A DNA stretch of 29,037 nucleotides from positions 1 to 29,037 of the forward strand of contig CAJUEJ010000041.1 of assembly GCA_910585435.1 (NCBI GenBank), written 5' to 3'. The notes below the pieces were generated by a model that ran no database searches, was not told the origin of the DNA, and was given only the letters and a program-made list of their open reading frames with translations. This document shows, one piece after another, positions 15,176-23,216 of the stretch; position 1 is the stretch's first letter, and every line of letters starts with the position of its first letter. The DNA is from an uncultured Hungatella sp. (GTDB taxonomy: Bacteria > Bacillota > Clostridia > Lachnospirales > Lachnospiraceae). The position numbers and the translations under genes are program-made.

Positions 15176-16528
15176 ATGAAAAGAAAATTATCAGCACTCT
15201 TAACAGTTACCTTACTTGGAGGCCTGCTGGCAGGGTGCCAGGGTTCGAATCAGGGAGCACAGGGCCAGGGGGATACTGCTGCGCAGACTTCGGCACAGGA
15301 GGGAAGTCAGGACGCAGCTACAGAGGCTCCGGCTTCCACAGAGGCGGCAGACGGGAAGGAGGCCGGCGGGGATGTGACTGTGATCCGCTTCTATGGATCG
15401 GACGGCGAGTACAACCAGAATATTGTGGCAGGATTTGAGGCGGAGAACCCGGATATCAAGGTGGAGATCGTGCCTGTGGATTTTGACAATGCAGAGCAGG
15501 TGATAAAGACCGGTATCGCTTCCAACGACCCGGTGGACGTCAGCTTTTTCTGGGGAACCCAGATTAATGCATTTACAGAGGATAATATGGCTTACGATTT
15601 AACTCCCTATGTGACTGAGAACAATAATGAGTGGAAGGACACCTTTGTTGCGGCATACATAGATGCAGGTATGGTGGACGGCAAGTACTATGCTGTAAGC
15701 TACCAGCCGGTTATTGAGACTATCTTCTATAATAAAGATGTATTTGCGCAGTGCAGCGTAAAGGTTCCAGAGACATGGGATGAGCTTGTAGAAGCCTGCA
15801 AGACGTTTAAGGATAATGATATCTATGGAATAGGAAACTGGAATGGACAGAATCATCAGCTTCTTCAGTTTGCTTATCAGAATATGGCCAATGACGGAAC
15901 ACTGGAAGAGTACATCAGCGGCCAGGGGGATTTCACCCAGTGCGAAGGGCTGAAGAAGTGTCTGGAGAACTGGAAATCTATCTACGATGAAGGTTACTGG
16001 TATCCGGGAGAAGGGGCACTGACCTCCACCAAGGATCAGACCCAGGCTGCCTGGTATCAGGGAAAGAACGCCATGCTTTTTGACGCAGGATCCAATGCAG
16101 GCGAGTATGATAAGAACTGTGAGTTTGAGGTTGGCATTCTTCCCTTCCCTTATGTACAGGAAGGTGGTAAGTATGCGCTGAATACTGTAACCAACGCCCT
16201 CTTTATTCCTGCCAACGCAAAGCACCCGGAGGAAGCTATACGGTTCATGAAGTATTATACCAGCGACGCAGGCATCCAGGAGATTATCAACAGCGGAAGG
16301 CTGCCGTCTACGGTTTCCATGCAGGACAAGGTTGACAGCCAGATATTAAAAGATCTTCTTGCAACTACGGTTGGCGATAATGTAGTAGGCTACAAGCAGA
16401 TGCAGGGACTTTCTTCCGAGATCAACGCATTCCTTCAGAATGATATGATCGGCATGATCTGCACCGGCACCAGCGTGGAGGATACTCTGCAGCAACTGGA
16501 AGATTTGAGACAGATGACGGTTAAGTGA
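15176..16528 (+). CDS. sugar ABC transporter substrate-binding lipoprotein (family 1)
   Basis: The 450-residue protein has a lipoprotein signal with lipobox LLAGC (Cys21), a flexible Q/S/T/A-rich linker (about 22-65), and a type I periplasmic-binding fold starting VTVIRFYGSDGEYNQNIVAG and FEAENPDIKVEIV. Aromatic residues (W, Y, F) are abundant in the cleft segments, as expected for oligosaccharide binders. It is exported, lipidated and anchored outside the cell, delivering ligand to the two permeases downstream. The RBS AAAGGAGGAACAAC precedes the ATG. It is the first gene of a unit ending with the nucleoside hydrolase. The ligand is probably an oligosaccharide; identity unknown. Confidence 0.92.
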   Translation: MKRKLSALLTVTLLGGLLAGCQGSNQGAQGQGDTAAQTSAQEGSQDAATEAPASTEAADGKEAGGDVTVIRFYGSDGEYNQNIVAGFEAENPDIKVEIVPVDFDNAEQVIKTGIASNDPVDVSFFWGTQINAFTEDNMAYDLTPYVTENNNEWKDTFVAAYIDAGMVDGKYYAVSYQPVIETIFYNKDVFAQCSVKVPETWDELVEACKTFKDNDIYGIGNWNGQNHQLLQFAYQNMANDGTLEEYISGQGDFTQCEGLKKCLENWKSIYDEGYWYPGEGALTSTKDQTQAAWYQGKNAMLFDAGSNAGEYDKNCEFEVGILPFPYVQEGGKYALNTVTNALFIPANAKHPEEAIRFMKYYTSDAGIQEIINSGRLPSTVSMQDKVDSQILKDLLATTVGDNVVGYKQMQGLSSEINAFLQNDMIGMICTGTSVEDTLQQLEDLRQMTVK

Positions 16529-16545
16529 AATGAAGAAGGAAAACA

Positions 16546-17463
16546 GTGAACCCTATGAAGAATTCAAAGAGAAAAATGAGCAGTATTGAGAAGAAATATA
16601 TGGCTGTAGGCTTTCTGTTCCTGCTTCCGGCCATTGTGACCTATCTGATATTTGCAGTGATTCCCTTTTTCGACAGCCTCCTCCTTTCCTTTCAGGAGTG
16701 GGGAGGCTTCGGGCCCAGAGTGTTTATCGGGATAAAGAATTATCTCCAGGCCTTTCGGGACAGGACATTTTTGCTGGCTATCAGGAACAGCGTGTATCTG
16801 GGCGTGGTATCGGCGTTCTTCAGCGTGCTCATCGGCGTTTTTATGGCCTGGCTCCTTCTTTATGTGGGAAGAAAATGGGGTGGTTTTTTCAGAACCATCC
16901 TGTTTTCGCCCAGTATGATTCCGGCTATTATTACAGCCTTTATATTTGCGTTTGTATTTGAGCCGGAGATCGGTGTCCTGAACAATATCCTGGGAGTCGT
17001 GGGGCTTAAAAGCCTTCAGCATGCATGGCTTACTAATAAGGCGACAGCTCTCAACTGTATCCTGTTTGTCTCTGCATGGAAGCAGATAGGCCTTACCATG
17101 GTACTGTGCTTTGCAGGGATGCAGGGGATTGACAGCTCTTTGATAGAATCCGCAAGACTTGACGGGGCGTCAGATTTCCAGATTTTCAGAAGGATTATCC
17201 TTCCTCTTATCATGTCGTTTGTGCAGCTGTCTACTATATTTGCCGTTATGAGCGGCCTGAAGATCTATGATACGGTTGTGGCCTTAACCAACGGTGGACC
17301 GGCCAAATCCACCATTGTTATGCCTTTGTGGATTCTGCAGAACTCATTTTCCTTTAATAATTACGGGTATGGCTCTGCAATGAGTATGATCTTTGTGCTG
17401 ATTGTGCTGATTGGCATGATTGTTACCAAAAAGCTGATAAGGGGGAGTGACTATGAGCGATAG
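16546..17463 (+). CDS. sugar ABC transporter permease (MalF-type, CUT1)
   Basis: A 305-residue inner-membrane protein with six predicted helices. The EAA coupling motif reads ESARLDGASDFQIFRRIILP (about residue 205), the site contacting the ATPase. A strongly conserved LTNGGPAKST segment follows, typical of MalF/UgpA-like permeases. GTG at 16546 with AAGGA close upstream is the likely start; an ATG three codons later is the alternative. It is 17 bp after the lipoprotein gene and overlaps the next permease by 11 bp. Confidence 0.93.
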   Translation: MNPMKNSKRKMSSIEKKYMAVGFLFLLPAIVTYLIFAVIPFFDSLLLSFQEWGGFGPRVFIGIKNYLQAFRDRTFLLAIRNSVYLGVVSAFFSVLIGVFMAWLLLYVGRKWGGFFRTILFSPSMIPAIITAFIFAFVFEPEIGVLNNILGVVGLKSLQHAWLTNKATALNCILFVSAWKQIGLTMVLCFAGMQGIDSSLIESARLDGASDFQIFRRIILPLIMSFVQLSTIFAVMSGLKIYDTVVALTNGGPAKSTIVMPLWILQNSFSFNNYGYGSAMSMIFVLIVLIGMIVTKKLIRGSDYER

Positions 17464-18298
17464 GATGTTCGGCATGAATAAGAGCATGAAAATACTTGCT
17501 TACACGGTTTTGGGCCTGTACACGTTTGTGGTGGCCTACCCCATTCTTTTTATGCTACTTACCTCCTTAAAGACAAATAAGGAATTTTTCGTCAACCTGT
17601 TCGGTCTTCCAAGAACTGTGGAGCTTGCCAATTATGCCAGGGCCTGGAGCGTGGGAAAGCTGGGGACTTATTTCTTTAACAGTGTGTTTGTCACAGGCGT
17701 TTCTGTGGCAGCTCTTACAGTGATTGCGCTTTTTGGAGGATACGCGCTGGCAAAGCTGTATATTCCCAAGGCGGATCTGATTATAAGCGGGTTTATGGTA
17801 TTTAATTTTATTCCGGGAATTGCCATTTATATTTCCCTTTATTCCATGATGAGCAGGATGAATCTGACTGGAGGGAGGCTGGGGCTGATTCTGCCATATA
17901 TTGCCTGGCAGATACCATTTTCCATGTATATTATCAAGCAGTATTTTGAGACTATCCCCAGTGAACTTATCGAAAGCGGGCGTATCGACGGATGCACAGA
18001 GTTCCAGGCGTTTTTTCATATTATGCTGCCTCTGGTGAAGCCGGCGATGGCTACCATCGTGGTGTTTACCTTTATCGGGAACTGGGGTGAGCTTATGTGG
18101 GCCAACATTGCCACGGCAAGCAATGCGACCATTAAAACTCTGCCTGTAGGACTTTTGAATTTTAAAACAGAGATGGGGGTGGAATGGGGACAGTATACAG
18201 CCGGTATCTGTATGGTGACGCTGCCGCTGATGCTGGTATTCGGATATTTCCAGAAATATTTTGTCTCCGGCCTCACCAACGGAGCAGTAAAGGGATAG
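17453..18298 (+). CDS. sugar ABC transporter permease (MalG-type, CUT1)
   Basis: A 281-residue membrane protein with six helices. The EAA motif is ESGRIDGCTEFQAFFHIMLP, and the C-terminus KYFVSGLTNGAVKG is the standard ending of MalG-type CUT1 permeases. The ATG at 17453 has GGGGGAG 5 nt upstream; a GTG two codons earlier is less likely. It forms the translocation pore with the preceding permease. No ATPase gene is in the operon, so a shared MsmX/UgpC-type ATPase must energise it. Confidence 0.93.
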   Translation: MSDRMFGMNKSMKILAYTVLGLYTFVVAYPILFMLLTSLKTNKEFFVNLFGLPRTVELANYARAWSVGKLGTYFFNSVFVTGVSVAALTVIALFGGYALAKLYIPKADLIISGFMVFNFIPGIAIYISLYSMMSRMNLTGGRLGLILPYIAWQIPFSMYIIKQYFETIPSELIESGRIDGCTEFQAFFHIMLPLVKPAMATIVVFTFIGNWGELMWANIATASNATIKTLPVGLLNFKTEMGVEWGQYTAGICMVTLPLMLVFGYFQKYFVSGLTNGAVKG

Positions 18299-18315
18299 TA
18301 AAGGAGGAGGTTGAA

Positions 18316-19236
18316 ATGCGATACACGGATTATAAGTTTCATGTGCCGGAGGAGAAGATTGTAAGGCTGATTGTGGATACGGACGCCAAGAATGAGGCGG
18401 ACGACCAGTTTGCCATCGTCCACGCGCTTTTAAGCCCAAAGTTTGAGAATGTGGGGATGATAGCGGCCCACTACGGAACCAGGCATGAGGACGGTATGGA
18501 GAGAAGCTTTCGGGAGCTGGAGACTATTTTTGACAAGATGGGGTTTCCGAAGGAGGGTATGCTTTACCACGGCGCCAGCCATAAGATTCCGGACAAGAGT
18601 ACGCCGGCGGTAAGCGAGGGCGCCGGTCTCATCGTGCGGGAGGCTATGAAGGAGGACACCCGCCCGCTGTTTGCCATTTTCCTGGGGCCTCTTACGGATC
18701 TTGCAAGTGCTCTTCTGATGGAGCCGCGGATTGCCTCCAGGATGACGGCTATCTGGATCGGAGGCGGCCGGTATCCCAACGGAGGTGCGGAGTTTAACCT
18801 GGGAAATGACGTGGACGCGGCCAATGTGGTGTTCCAGAGTAAGATGGAGATCTGGCAGGTCCCTAAAAATGTGTATGAGATGATGCCTCTGTCTCTGGCG
18901 GAGCTGGAGTTAAAGGTGGCTCCCTGCAAAGAGATCGGGGAGTATCTTTTAAAACAGCTGGATGAGCATGCCAATGAGGAAGGGCCGAGGAACAGCCCCT
19001 TTAGAACCGGTGAGACCTGGGTGGTGGGGGACAGTCCCGCCGTAGGGCTTCTCTTGTATGAACACCGGTTTGAGTTTGACTGGGTGGAGGCTCCGCTGAT
19101 CACGTCGGATATGACTTACGTGCATACAAAGCTGAACCGGCCTATCCGGGTATACCGGTCGGTGGACAGCAGGCTGATTCTGGATGATCTGTTTGCAAAA
19201 TTGGCTTTGTTTCAAAAGAAAAAGGAAGAGCTGTGA
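18316..19236 (+). CDS. nucleoside hydrolase family protein
   Basis: The 306-residue protein begins RLIVDTDAKNEADDQFAIVH, the N-terminal calcium-binding aspartate cluster of inosine-uridine nucleoside hydrolases (normally DTDPGIDD). Two extra residues lie between the aspartates, as in a divergent subfamily. FAIFLGPLTDLASAL and the NLGNDVDAANVVF segment (usually with N-x-x-x-D-P) are further matches. Nucleoside hydrolases split N-ribosides; this subfamily sits in sugar operons and may act on a different glycoside. It is cytoplasmic, with no signal peptide. The RBS AAGGAGGAGG supports the ATG at 18316. It lies 17 bp after the permease and is closed by a terminator. Confidence 0.85.
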   Translation: MRYTDYKFHVPEEKIVRLIVDTDAKNEADDQFAIVHALLSPKFENVGMIAAHYGTRHEDGMERSFRELETIFDKMGFPKEGMLYHGASHKIPDKSTPAVSEGAGLIVREAMKEDTRPLFAIFLGPLTDLASALLMEPRIASRMTAIWIGGGRYPNGGAEFNLGNDVDAANVVFQSKMEIWQVPKNVYEMMPLSLAELELKVAPCKEIGEYLLKQLDEHANEEGPRNSPFRTGETWVVGDSPAVGLLLYEHRFEFDWVEAPLITSDMTYVHTKLNRPIRVYRSVDSRLILDDLFAKLALFQKKKEEL

Positions 19237-19262
19237 GAGAATTAAGCTCAGACAGCTGCAGG

Positions 19263-19300
19263 AAGCGGGAGGCAGAAGCTTAGGAGGCCTTCCGCTTTTT
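19263..19300 (+). terminator. intrinsic terminator of importer operon 1
   Basis: AAGCGGGAGGC (19263-19273) pairs with GCCTTCCGCTT (19287-19297) with a single G-T wobble and a 13-nt loop, running into TTTTT. The following 250 bp to 19553 is AT-rich and shows no gene. Confidence 0.85.
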
Positions 19301-19553
19301 ATATCATAGGAAAGACCTGGGGATCCCACTGAGGCGGAAAGGAATCATGCCGTTTAAGCGACAGGGATGTGTTCTGACTTGTTGTTAATAATTTAGTGAA
19401 TGGGATTTAACGATTAAGGCGAAAATGATTAAAATAAAATTGGATTTAGGAATATTTAAATGGAATTATTGGAAAAGACATAAAATATTTTAAAAGAAAT
19501 TCATTAAATTTATAAAAAATGAATCATAAAACAAAGGAAAATCCAAAAAAAGG

Positions 19554-19582
19554 TTGACATATTGAATAATAACTTCTATAAT
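19554..19582 (+). promoter_or_regulatory. consensus sigma-A promoter of importer operon 2, with long leader
   Basis: TTGACA (19554-19559), exactly 17 bp, and TATAAT (19577-19582): a perfect consensus promoter. The transcript would have a ~120-nt untranslated leader, within which GCTTCTG (near 19606) and CAGAAGC (near 19660) could pair. No known riboswitch was recognised in it. Confidence 0.8.
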
Positions 19583-19708
19583 AAGGAGTGTAAAGACAAT
19601 GAAGGGCTTCTGAAGTATTTAGATAAATTAAATTAAGCGTTCAGCTGACAATTAAAACCAGAAGCGGGAGGACATTGTTAAATTATTTTTAGAGAAGGAG
19701 AAAATTTT

Positions 19709-21172
19709 ATGAGATTAAAGAAAGCAATGGCTTTGACGCTGGCATCTGCAATGGCATTATCTCTGACTGCATGTGGTGGCGGAGAAAAGACAGAGACCAC
19801 AACTGCAGGCGCGGCAGAGACCACCAAGGCAGCTGAGGAGACCAAGGCGGAAGAGAAGAAGGAAGAAGCTGAGGAGACTGAGGCTAAGGAGGACAACGGG
19901 GGGGCAGCTGAGGGCTCAGGCACAGAGGCTGTGGAGTTCCCGGCAGAGTTAAACGGCGGCGAGCCATGTACCATCCGTTTCGCCTGGTGGGGCGGCCAGA
20001 CCAGACACGAGAGAACTGAGGCAGTGGTTAAGATGTTTATGGAGAAGTATCCCAATGTCACGGTTGAGATGGAGCCTTCTGATTTCGACGGATATTTCCA
20101 GAAGCTTCCCACTCTCATCGGCGCACAGGATGTGTGGGATGTATTCCAGCTTGGCAATAACTGGGCAGAGTTTAATGCGGTCATTACCGATTTGACACCC
20201 TATATTGAGGACGGAACCATCAGTACAGAGTTTATCAGCGACGGATTCCTGGCAACCACCTATGATCTGGACATGCAGATGGAGATTTCCCTGGGAACCA
20301 ATGCCCACTGTATCATCTACAATGCGGATCTGTTTGAGGAGGCCGGACTGGATGAACCGGCGGAGAACTGGACCTGGGCAGATTATGAGGCGTATTCCGA
20401 GAAGCTTAAGGAAGTGACCGGCGAGTATGGTTCTTCTTCCCTGGAAGAGTTCTACGGCGCATGTACAGTCGGTGTTCCTCAGTATGAGGATGGACTGAAT
20501 TTCTTCAAGGCTGACAACAGCGGCCTGATGATCGAGGATCCAAGCTATATGGTTCCATTTATCGAGATGATCCAGAGAATGACTGAGAGCGGCGCTTATC
20601 CGGATCGCGGCGCGTTAAATGAGATGGGAACAGCTCCGGAGCAGAACTTTGTGGCTACCGGCGATGCGGCTATGACATGGGCTCTTTCCAATCAGGTGCT
20701 GGCTATGGCCAAGGCAGCTGAGGAGAACGGTGTAGGTACCTTAAAGATTGCTACTCTTCCGAGAATGACTGCAGACGGACCTTCCGGTTATGCTGTAAAG
20801 TCTTCCCAGGGTCTTGCAATCTACAATAAGACAGAGTATCCGGAGGTTTGCGCTACCTTTATCAACTTCTTCATCAACAGTACAGAGGCCAACAAGATTC
20901 TTCTCGGTGAGAGAGGTGTTCCGGTTACCAGTGCGGTTCGTGATGCATTGGCTCCTTCTTTAACGGATCTGGAGAAAGATATCTATGAGTACATAGGCAT
21001 GGTTGGCGGATGGGAAGATTCCAAGAACGTATTTATCAATGAGCCGTCCCAGCAGGCTGCCATCAAGGATGAGTTCAAGAGCCAGCTTGACAAGGTAAAT
21101 GCAGGTGAGATTACGGCCCAGCAGGCTGCTCAGAACGTATTTGATTTTGCGACCGACGCCTTCTCAAGATAA
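19709..21172 (+). CDS. sugar ABC transporter substrate-binding lipoprotein (family 1)
   Basis: This 487-residue protein has lipobox LTAC (Cys22) after a typical signal peptide. A long acidic low-complexity linker follows (about 24-80, T/A/E/K-rich: EETKAEEKKEEAEETEAKE). The binding domain starts TIRFAWWGGQTRHERTEAVV. YPNVTVEMEPSDFDGYFQKL and the later WALSNQVLAMAKAAEENGV are typical of CUT1 lipoproteins. It is exported and membrane-tethered. The RBS GAGAAGGAG precedes the ATG. It is the first gene of operon 2 and is followed by a hairpin that could limit read-through. It is a distinct paralogue of the lipoprotein at 15176-16528, so the two importers probably take different ligands. Confidence 0.92.
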   Translation: MRLKKAMALTLASAMALSLTACGGGEKTETTTAGAAETTKAAEETKAEEKKEEAEETEAKEDNGGAAEGSGTEAVEFPAELNGGEPCTIRFAWWGGQTRHERTEAVVKMFMEKYPNVTVEMEPSDFDGYFQKLPTLIGAQDVWDVFQLGNNWAEFNAVITDLTPYIEDGTISTEFISDGFLATTYDLDMQMEISLGTNAHCIIYNADLFEEAGLDEPAENWTWADYEAYSEKLKEVTGEYGSSSLEEFYGACTVGVPQYEDGLNFFKADNSGLMIEDPSYMVPFIEMIQRMTESGAYPDRGALNEMGTAPEQNFVATGDAAMTWALSNQVLAMAKAAEENGVGTLKIATLPRMTADGPSGYAVKSSQGLAIYNKTEYPEVCATFINFFINSTEANKILLGERGVPVTSAVRDALAPSLTDLEKDIYEYIGMVGGWEDSKNVFINEPSQQAAIKDEFKSQLDKVNAGEITAQQAAQNVFDFATDAFSR

Positions 21173-21202
21173 TAGTATCTTTTATCAGGAGGATATAATC
21201 AG

Positions 21203-21231
21203 CGGCCTGCTGTTTTCAGCAGGCCGTTTTT
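21203..21231 (+). terminator. intra-operon terminator or attenuator
   Basis: CGGCCTGCTG (21203-21212), loop TTTT, CAGCAGGCCG (21217-21226) and five T: a perfect 10-bp intrinsic terminator. It lies between the binding-protein gene and its permeases. Partial read-through here would give the excess of binding protein usual for such systems; the next 115 bp shows no strong new promoter. Confidence 0.88.
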
Positions 21232-21346
21232 ATAAAAAGAAACAGCAGAAACCTAGTGTCTCCGACGGATCCATGGATAAGTGAATTTGCGCAATTATCA
21301 GTGGGACAGGATACTGGGAGACTGTTGCGAAAAAGGAGAGAAGAGG

Positions 21347-22279
21347 ATGAAGAATCAGGCGAATTCGGCGGCGAAGGAGAAGAAGACATTCCGGCAGATT
21401 ATGTGTACGGACAATGCAGTAGGGTATGTGTTCGCAGCCCCGTTTATTGTAGGCTTCTGTGGTCTGACGCTGTTCCCTATGCTGTTGTCACTGTATTATT
21501 CCATGACCAATTATAATTTTGTGAACTCGGATTTCATCGGTCTTGCCAATTACACCCGGATGTTTTTACAGGACAGCAAGTTCTGGTATTCTGTGTGGAG
21601 AACCTTGATCTATGTGGTACTGGCTGTTCCGGCTAAGCTGATTTTTGCTCTTCTGGTGGCGTATTTTTTAACCAGGGAGACAAAGATAGCCAGCCTTTAC
21701 CGGGCGGTTTATTACCTGCCTTCCCTGGTAGGCGGTTCTGTGGCGGTAGCCCTTGTATGGAAGCAGATGTTTGCGCGCAAGGGTATGATTAACAGCATTT
21801 TAAAGTTTATCGGTATCGGACGCTTGAACTGGATGGGAGACAAGGCACTGGTAATGTTTCCGTTGGCCCTGCTGACAGTGTGGCAGTTCGGTTCTTCCAT
21901 GATTATCTTTGCGGCAGGCCTTAAGGAGATTCCATCTACCTATTATGAGGCGGCGGAGATCGACGGCGCCAATGCATTTCAGCGTTTTATCAAGATTACC
22001 TTGCCCTGCCTGTCACCGGTGATTCTGTATAATCTGGTGATGCAGACCATTACCGGCTTTATGGTATTTACCCAGGCGTTTATCATCACCCAGGGCGGAC
22101 CGGCAGATGCCACCAATTTCATCGCCTACTACATTTACAATCAGGGCTTTAAGTATCAGGACATGGGGTATGCAAGCGCCCTTTCCTGGGTTCTTTTGAT
22201 CGTAATCTCAGCGGTGACTCTGGTGATCTTCAAGACATCCAAAAAGTGGGTGTTCTATGAAGCAGGCAATGATGACTAA
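21347..22279 (+). CDS. sugar ABC transporter permease (MalF-type, CUT1)
   Basis: A 310-residue membrane protein with six helices. The EAA motif is EAAEIDGANAFQRFIKITLP, followed by FTQAFIITQGGPADATNF, the conserved loop of MalF/UgpA-type permeases. I chose the ATG at 21347 (AAAAGGAGAG upstream) over an in-frame ATG 22 codons earlier that encodes unrelated sequence. It pairs with the permease immediately downstream and the lipoprotein upstream. Confidence 0.93.
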   Translation: MKNQANSAAKEKKTFRQIMCTDNAVGYVFAAPFIVGFCGLTLFPMLLSLYYSMTNYNFVNSDFIGLANYTRMFLQDSKFWYSVWRTLIYVVLAVPAKLIFALLVAYFLTRETKIASLYRAVYYLPSLVGGSVAVALVWKQMFARKGMINSILKFIGIGRLNWMGDKALVMFPLALLTVWQFGSSMIIFAAGLKEIPSTYYEAAEIDGANAFQRFIKITLPCLSPVILYNLVMQTITGFMVFTQAFIITQGGPADATNFIAYYIYNQGFKYQDMGYASALSWVLLIVISAVTLVIFKTSKKWVFYEAGNDD

Positions 22280-22293
22280 GGAGGTGGCATAGG

Positions 22294-23145
22294 ATGGGAA
22301 TGCATGCAAAGAGACGTATCGGTAAAATCGTGTATCATGTGTTGATCGGCGGTTTCGGCATTCTGATGGTCTATCCGATTTTCTGGATGATTATGGGGGC
22401 GTTTAAGAATAACAATGATATTTTGAACCATTCTGCCAGCTTTTTTCCAACGCTGGGATGGCATATGGAGAACTGGGCCAACGGCTGGAAGGGGTACAGC
22501 GGCGTAACCTTTGGGACATTTTTCAGGAATTCCCTGATCGTTGCCTCCCTGTCTACCCTGGGAACGGTAATTTCTTCTTCCATGGTGGCCTATGCTCTGG
22601 CCAGAGTAAAGTTTAAGGGGAGAAAGATTCTGTTCTGGTGTATGCTGGCGACGCTGATGCTGCCAGGGCAGGTTATCCTGATTCCTCAATATATGATCTA
22701 TAATTCTTTAGGCGTGGTTGGAACGTATTTTCCTCTGATCTTCCCTCATTTTTGCGGACAGGCGTTTTTCATCTATCAGATGATGCAGTTCTGTCAGGGG
22801 ATTCCAAGGGAGCTGGATGAGGCGGCGTTTGTGGACGGGTGCAATAAATATATGATCTATTTTAAGATTGTCCTTCCGCTTTTGAAACCGTCCATTATCA
22901 CGACGCTGATCATTCAGTTCTACTGGAAGTGGGATGATTTTATGGGGCCGTTGATTTATTTGAGCAAGCCCGTTACCTGGACGGCTTCTGTGGCTCTTAA
23001 GAATTTTGCGGATGCTTCGGGACAGTCGGATTATGGCGCATTGTTTGCTATGTCTACCCTGTCGCTGATTCCGGTGTTTTTGATTTTCCTGATTTTCAAC
23101 CGGCAGCTGGTGGAGGGCGTAAGCTCTACCGGACTTAAGGGATGA
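22294..23145 (+). CDS. sugar ABC transporter permease (MalG-type, CUT1)
   Basis: A 283-residue membrane protein with six helices. The EAA motif is DEAAFVDGCNKYMIYFKIVL, and the C-terminus NRQLVEGVSSTGLKG is the standard ending of MalG-type subunits. GGAGG is upstream of the ATG at 22294, 14 bp after the partner permease. It completes importer 2. As in importer 1, no ATPase gene is present. The next gene, a glycosidase-like protein, starts 71 bp later and is likely co-transcribed. Confidence 0.93.
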   Translation: MGMHAKRRIGKIVYHVLIGGFGILMVYPIFWMIMGAFKNNNDILNHSASFFPTLGWHMENWANGWKGYSGVTFGTFFRNSLIVASLSTLGTVISSSMVAYALARVKFKGRKILFWCMLATLMLPGQVILIPQYMIYNSLGVVGTYFPLIFPHFCGQAFFIYQMMQFCQGIPRELDEAAFVDGCNKYMIYFKIVLPLLKPSIITTLIIQFYWKWDDFMGPLIYLSKPVTWTASVALKNFADASGQSDYGALFAMSTLSLIPVFLIFLIFNRQLVEGVSSTGLKG

Positions 23146-23216
23146 TGGAATATACTCTCGTGAGAACAGGCACAAAGAGGCTGTGGGAGTACATTAAAAT
23201 AAAATAGGGGGATAGG

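Noticed and set aside
17567..18439. 290-codon minus-strand frame opposite a permease and the nucleoside hydrolase start
   Set aside because: The sense genes have strong motifs and ribosome binding sites; the antisense product is a compositional artefact.
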